Below, in pieces: positions 58,351-64,000 of a stretch of DNA of 64,000 nt. The DNA is from Pogonophryne albipinna (Eukaryota; Chordata; Actinopteri; Perciformes; Artedidraconidae), in the NCBI GenBank assembly GCA_028583405.1, contig CM053252.1:38103240-38167239 (forward strand), written 5' to 3'. Numbering within the stretch: the first letter of the stretch is position 1; each line of letters begins with the position of its first letter. Under the pieces are notes generated by a model, which was given only the letters and a program-made list of their open reading frames with translations, was not told the origin of the DNA and did no database searches. The position numbers were made by a program, and so were the translations under genes.

Positions 58351-60993
58351 TACTGTTTGAACTAACGTAGCAACGGCAGGAACTGCTTCAATAGCGTTTT
58401 TGAGGAGTTTTTTTATTACAGATTTGAAAACATCGTTGATTGCTTTAAAAGTAGCACAATTCATTATGTCAAACCTTGGAAAGTATCTAGATATCCCTGC
58501 CCTATTGCCAAAGTAACTGGTAACTGAATATGTGTCGCCGTTTGATGTCTATGTCTGGACCGCTGCGTAAAAAGGAGGGTTTCTGCCCAGTCAAATTCCA
58601 TAGTCGACTTCATTAAGGGACATATTAAATAGATGACCACCACCGCCATTTCACCAGACATTTCTTTAGACATGTGTAACTGCAGAAATGCGGTCTATCT
58701 GTAGTTCGTCACAACCTACATGTGTCTATCTGATGTTGTATTAACAAATTATCTGGACTAAACACGAACATATACGGTATTATTCTACATGTGTCACAAG
58801 CAGTTAAATCCACATTTAAAAAAAAAATGACAGGACCTGGTAAGAAATCATTCACTCCACAGGTAATCTAGCTCCCACTACACGTAACTGAATAACATGG
58901 CTAGGGAGCACTCACTTAAAGTAATAATAGTCCCTTAGAAAAAATGACTACAAGTCCATTTTGAGCATATGATAATATTCTTAAAATCTCAATTAAAAAC
59001 GTTCTTATTCATTATGATTACTGTACTTTTAATCTACTATTATTCACAACTTATAAATCCAAATGAAACCCCTTAAGAAAAGACTAAGAAACCTATAAAA
59101 AGCAAGCAAATCCTTGTGTCAAACTCAATATGTAATAGTAAAATAATGATTATTGTCGGATATGTTTTACAAGATGTATTATCTTACAATACTGATATGC
59201 TAACATGTTTGTATTAACTTATGCCTTAAAGGCATCCTGGTGCAAGGGTGACTTGGGTTACACATGTCTTCAACTATCTCCAGTGTATTAAACATATTTA
59301 GGTCTTGTTTTTCTGTCTTTCTCTTTTTATACCCTATCTTCCTCTTTTGTGCTCCCTCTCCAAAATAAAGGTCTCTCTGTTTGTCTCGTTGTCACTTGCT
59401 CACTCAGTGTGTTATCACGGCACTGTCTGTCTGTATCAGTCCCATGTGGTGTTGTGGTTTCAGAGCACAACCCGGTGCTGGGAGATGTCCCAGTTCTGTT
59501 AGTCCAGACAGGCCCGGGCATGACTGAATGTCTGAGATCCCTCAAGCGAGGGTAAAGCCGAACAGTGGGAAGCAGAGCCTGGGGCCAAATGAATGGCTAT
59601 GGCTGCACGGAAACACCAGAGGGACAGATTGTAGCACTGTTGGCTACATATTGCGTATGCTGTCAGAATCCCGCGTGTCACGGATGCAGTAAGTAAAGGT
59701 TGGCATTTCTGCTGGCTAAGAACGAAGAACCCCATTATGAAGTTTAAATTGCAGGCTTCAGAATATTCAGCCCCGGTTTGGATATAAAGCTAATTTAAAA
59801 GTCTACAAATGTAAGTCCAATACAATTATTGGCACATTTTGCGAGTATCTCCTCACAGTCCGATATCTTTGTGATTTAAGGGTTTACTGAAAAGAAAACC
59901 TTGGTTTGCACATAGAGCCCTGGCTAAGCAAATGGCCGTAGAGTGTTGAGGTTATGGCGGACTTTGAGGTTGACCTGGAAGGATAACGATAGGAACTAAG
60001 TTAACTACATCACAGTTGCATGGCTGTGCATCACAACCGCTAAGCTAAAGGCGGCTAACGTCCGATGTGAGACGTTTAGTCTCATTTAGTGATTTGTTAG
60101 AAAGCTGTTTTTAAGCCCCATCAATGATTCCAACATTACAAGTTCTGATGCATTTTATTTCGTAGGATAGGCATTTAACCAAAGTCACTTTCTAAAACTG
60201 TTGACTTTGGGCGGAGGGAACTGGCAATGGTGACCAACTCATTTCAGGTTGTCGGACTCATTCCTGCACAATTCCATGACAACTTTTTGCAGACAGGCAA
60301 TCATCATGGTGGTCAATCTTTTTTTTACATAAGGTTCTTTGGGGTATTCAAAGGAAGCATAGAACATTTGACAGTATATTTTTATGACTTCATCAACCTA
60401 AAATTATAATTTGAATGTTGATGAAAAAGATATAAATTAAGCTTCAACTATTTGGTAAAGTACTTTGAGCCACAAGACAACTTTCCACACCTGACAGAGG
60501 AATACCATACATATATAAAACGAAAACTGGCAGGGGGAGTGAGTGGTGGTAAAGTGGCTTATGTTTCAAAGGAGCACTGACGGGAGGGATGTATTTATTT
60601 GGTTATTTTCAAATATAATTTAGAATTGTTTTTGAAATAGTGAACGCATCCTTTCAGCCAACACTCAGAAGGAACAGTTAGAGGACTTTGTGGAGATTTA
60701 TTATTTGACAAAAAGTGTATTGGATAGAATCCCTGACTCAGAGGCACATGTCATGTGTATAGCCCTAATATGTGTAGATTCATTGAACTTGGCTCCATGC
60801 CACTGCAAGCTCCACAGGAACAGTTAACAAAAGTTTCACTTTTTCCCTACACACATACGTACATTCTTCAACGATGGCTGACAGTAGCAGCCTCTTATGA
60901 GCGCTGCTCTGCTGAGGTGACAAATCGAGCACTATAGACAAGATGGAGCAGGGACAGCAGCACATTAATTGGGTGGAGCTGTCACCTTCACAT
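58351..60993. other. Intronic DNA, unassigned
   Basis: I see no exon, terminal repeat or array. ORFs near 59305-59735 overlap on both strands and show no known motif. Confidence 0.4.
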
Positions 60994-62390
60994 TTAGTCC
61001 AGCAGATATGTGAAAGAATTGTGCTTTTGATGATAAAAACATGAAATTTGGCACACTGTTAGAGCATGCCCTAAGGAAGATTTTTGGCTATAGGGCCATC
61101 GCAAATTTGTGAAAATGTCCGCCAGGGGTAGACATTAAGGGTAAAATGCCACTGGCCCTCCGGGCCGGTGGAATTGTATTGTCACTGGCCCCACCATTGT
61201 AACCACTGGCCCGGAGCATTCGTCCAAAAGAAATTGACTTAAAATGAAGAAAATTAACACATTTGTTGCAATAGTAATTTATGCACTAACTACATTACTA
61301 CTTGTAGGCCAACTACAACATTTGAATCATCAGTTCTTCCTCATTTTCCTCAATTGTTCATATTTGGTTTATTAAAATAATGATATTGTGGTCATTGTTA
61401 AAAAATGTCTGCTATTATGAGTATTATTATTTGTATAATGCGCTTTCTGTCTTCCTGTCATTAGGAGTTTGAAATGTAATGGCTATAGATTAGATTAGAA
61501 CCTTCATTATCCTAAACTGCTGGGACATTTCCCTATAGCCAATACCTTTATATTGTCTACTCTTCACTTACTTGTCAGCATAGGTCGGCATTGATGTACA
61601 GAGCCGACTAAAGAAGACCTTGCTTATCATATCATACATAGCATCATATTGAGAGGTGCAGTGACTCGTCCTAAAACCAGGAAGTAAGCTGCTGGTTCCC
61701 TCGACAAAAAGCAATGGGATTTCTCCACAGGTTTTGGAAAATAGCTGGAAATAAGGTCTGTGGAAAACAAACCTGTTTGATAAATGCACGTTTTCTTCAG
61801 CCGGATAATCTCCACATGTCTACCCTACTTTTATAATTTTCGAATCATAAATCTAATCGATAGATTATAAAAGGGTTTTAGGACGCGTCACTGCACCACT
61901 AGAACCCAACTCCATCGATCAAGCTGGCTGAAACGTTCTCTCCCTCTTCTTCTCATAGTCCCTGTCACTCTCCTTTAACTCCTCCGGTGACTTTCTTTTA
62001 TTTGAAGATTGTTTTTTGCACGGCGCTTGGCCGGTTACCGCTGGTATTAAAAACATTTTGGCGAATGGTTAGGTGGCGCGATAGTCTGTATAAACGAGCG
62101 CGCTCCCGCTCGCGGGAGCCTGCTCGCGGGAGCGAAAAAGCAATATTTTTAGTGGCCCGAGCGGGCAAGTGGAAAGTACGTTATGCTGGCCCGGGGTGTC
62201 TAAATAGTTCTTCCGGGCCAGCGGGCCATTTATAATGTCGAGCCCTGGCCGCCATTGGCGCAATTACACAAATTTGCCACAAATGTGGGAAAAATCTTCC
62301 TTAGGGCATGCTCTAACAGTGTGCCAAATTTCATGTTTTTATCATCAAAAGCACAATTCTTTCAGATATTTCACATATCTGCTGGACTAA
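60994..62390. mobile_element. Inverted-repeat element (TTAGTCCAGCAGATATG ends)
   Basis: Arms of about 130 bp at 60994-61110 and 62270-62390 are inverted copies, sharing tttgatgataaaaacatg and agagcatgccctaagga. The right arm has a 9-bp insertion. A hAT-like element sits between them. Confidence 0.8.
61123..62247. mobile_element. hAT-like MITE (CAGGGGTAGACATTA ends)
   Basis: The ends CAGGGGTAGACATTA and TAATGTCGAGCCCTG are inverted, with internal GGCC-rich blocks on both sides (actggccctccgggcc; gggccagcgggcc). The flanks do not show a clean 8-bp duplication. Non-coding. Confidence 0.65.
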
Positions 62391-63189
62391 TTGGACATCT
62401 CAAAGGCACCTCCTCCAGCAGACCTAACTGAAAAGTCATACATGTTCCCATGTACCAGGGAACTCTTCTAGCAGGACTTAATCAATCTTCTTTTGCATCT
62501 GTAAACGGCACTTCTTAGATATTTAGATTTACATAAAAAGGCAGTATATTGCAATAATGTAGGCCTGAAGGACGTTGTTAATCCTTCAAACTAACAGGCT
62601 GCAGCAGATTTTGCATCAAAACAGCCATTGTGGTTTGAAGTGCAATAAATTGTCTTGCTGTAATGTACGCCTCTTGTTGTGTTTCACTTGGCCCCTGAAG
62701 GGCCTTAAACGAAGACTACCCTGTATAGTTCTCACAAGATGATGTCCATTTATAAAAAAAAATGAAGTCATCTGTTTAATGTTTGTGACACATAAAAGCC
62801 ATACACGGACAGCAGAATCCCAACCTTGATCTTTAGTCCTGTCAAACATCGAACTTTTTTGAATTTCTTTCTTTTATCTCTGAGTTCTTCAAAGTGCCAA
62901 GCTTCAAATCCTATAGCAAGCAGCAGATACATATTCAAATTAGCTTTTTTAACTTTTCTGGATGCTGTTTCCTACTGTTGGATTACTTAAAAAGATTACT
63001 TCATAATGCAGTTTCTGTAGAACTGTCTTCTTTTCATTCACCCTCTCTGTTTCCGTTGAAGTCCTTACAGAACCTTGATCTTGCATCCTGCAGCAGGATG
63101 TTCAATCAGTTTGTCTGAATTTAAGGACTTTTGCACCTACATATGTAAGCAAGGGACTGGTGTTTTACTATTTAATAACTCTTAATAAC
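62391..63189. other. Intronic DNA, unassigned
   Basis: Nothing recognised apart from AT-rich sequence. Confidence 0.4.
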
Positions 63190-63192
63190 TTA

Positions 63193-63970
63193 GGGCGCGT
63201 TCACACCTGCCTTGTATAGTCCGGTTGAACCCTGGTGCGTTTAGCCGCTTGGTGCGGTTCATTTGGGTCGGTGTGAACACAATCAGAGACCTCTTAAGTG
63301 AACTAAACAACCGGACTCTGGTCCGCTAAAATAGGTGGTCTCGGAGCGCTTGCTTGCGAACTCTGGAGCGGTTCATTGCTGGTGTGAACGCAGTCCGCAC
63401 CAAAACATAGTAAGGGTAGTATTTACGTGTCACAAGAACGCGGATATCTTCAAAATCTTTAGCGAAAGAGTCTTTCAAGACATCCGCGTTTGTTTAGTTA
63501 AAGAGTGAAGCAGAATGAAGTGTTGAACAGTGTCGTGTAAAGTAAAAATTCTCCGTCAGCTACATAAAAGTAAGAACATCTGTCGTCTGTGAAACGCCCC
63601 TCCTTACTGCAGAACGATTATACCATTATACGTGTTATAAATGTTTTTTAACGGACGTTGTCTGATCATATAATCATATGCGCGGGCCGCTAGTGTCTGT
63701 TGATCTCCAGATTAACAGCAGCATGAGAATAACCTGCCGAAAGTGCCGATGCTCCATGGCGGAGGCTCTGGTAGAAATTGCCGGGATTTACGTTTTTACC
63801 CCCTTAATGTCTGACCAGCATTTCCGTGCACATGACTTGTGTTTAAAGTTTATAGTCCATTTGAGTTTTGCCCGTGTGAATGCAAACCGAACCTTCTGAA
63901 AAATGAAACAATGTAACAAACTGTCATCTGGTGCCACCAGAGAAGCGGACTATTAGGTGTGAATGCACCC
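63193..63970. mobile_element. TTA-flanked MITE (GGGCGCGTTCACACC ends)
   Basis: The ends GGGCGCGTTCACACC and GGTGTGAATGCACCC are inverted. TTA flanks both (63190-63192 and 63971-63973), as in Harbinger-type elements. Internal repeats of gcggttcattt(g/t)g appear near the left end. No transposase. Confidence 0.8.
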
Positions 63971-64000
63971 TTAGACTTGGCATGTCGATTGACACATTTG

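Noticed and set aside
35688..64000. Remaining tyw1 exons (radical-SAM domain)
   Set aside because: I looked for the conserved cysteine cluster and flanking exons on the + strand and found none. The exons may lie beyond the window.

Overview
The window is repeat-dense vertebrate nuclear DNA, almost certainly from a teleost fish. It contains spliced exons of a metazoan tRNA-modification gene, together with transposon families typical of fish: Tc1, hAT, Harbinger-like, piggyBac-like, an L1-type LINE, an L2-like LINE, and a Gmr1-like Ty3/gypsy element. There is no bacterial gene organisation, no CRISPR array and no rRNA. The species cannot be named from the sequence.

The only host gene I can support is tyw1 (tRNA wybutosine-synthesising protein 1), on the + strand. 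Five consecutive coding exons are visible at 14423-14548, 15221-15322, 17622-17816, 33161-33439 and 35565-35687. All have GT-AG junctions and lengths divisible by three. They encode the N-terminal flavodoxin (FMN) half and the acidic linker. The first exon(s) and the radical-SAM half were not found. The intron after 35687 therefore runs to the window edge (at least 28 kb), unless small exons were missed.

Layout. 1-6.4 kb: a decayed, intron-containing hAT (ZBED-like) transposase gene, with a very young Gmr1-like LTR retrotransposon inside one intron; its two LTRs look identical. 6.4-14.4 kb: terminal-repeat MITEs, a broken transposase-like gene of an unassigned family (7.9-9.2 kb), a possible solo LTR, and unclassified DNA. 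16.2-17.5 kb: a hAT inside a hAT, each with a perfect 8-bp target duplication. 17.85-33.0 kb: a full-length L1-like LINE with a 13-bp target duplication, interrupted by four DNA transposons (hAT-like, Harbinger-like, a 5.2-kb TA-flanked element and a Tc1), the third of which carries a piggyBac-like element. This nest expands one tyw1 intron to 15.3 kb. 38.2-47.7 kb: an 8.7-kb second copy of the TA-flanked family, inserted in another LINE and carrying a hAT, a 5-kb element and a Tc1 with an intact 340-residue transposase. 50.4-55.1 kb: a foldback element with SANT-like fragments in both arms, containing a LINE fragment split by a hAT, next to arrays of ~145-bp units. 55.3-64 kb: a hAT deletion derivative with two nested MITEs, then two more inverted-repeat elements and a TTA-flanked MITE.

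The elements do not form a pathway. They record successive insertions whose order can be read because several host reading frames rejoin when an inserted element and one target copy are removed. The items most worth follow-up are the TA-flanked family, the Gmr1-like element with PR and IN but no RT, the intact Tc1 transposase, and the unassigned transposase-like gene.
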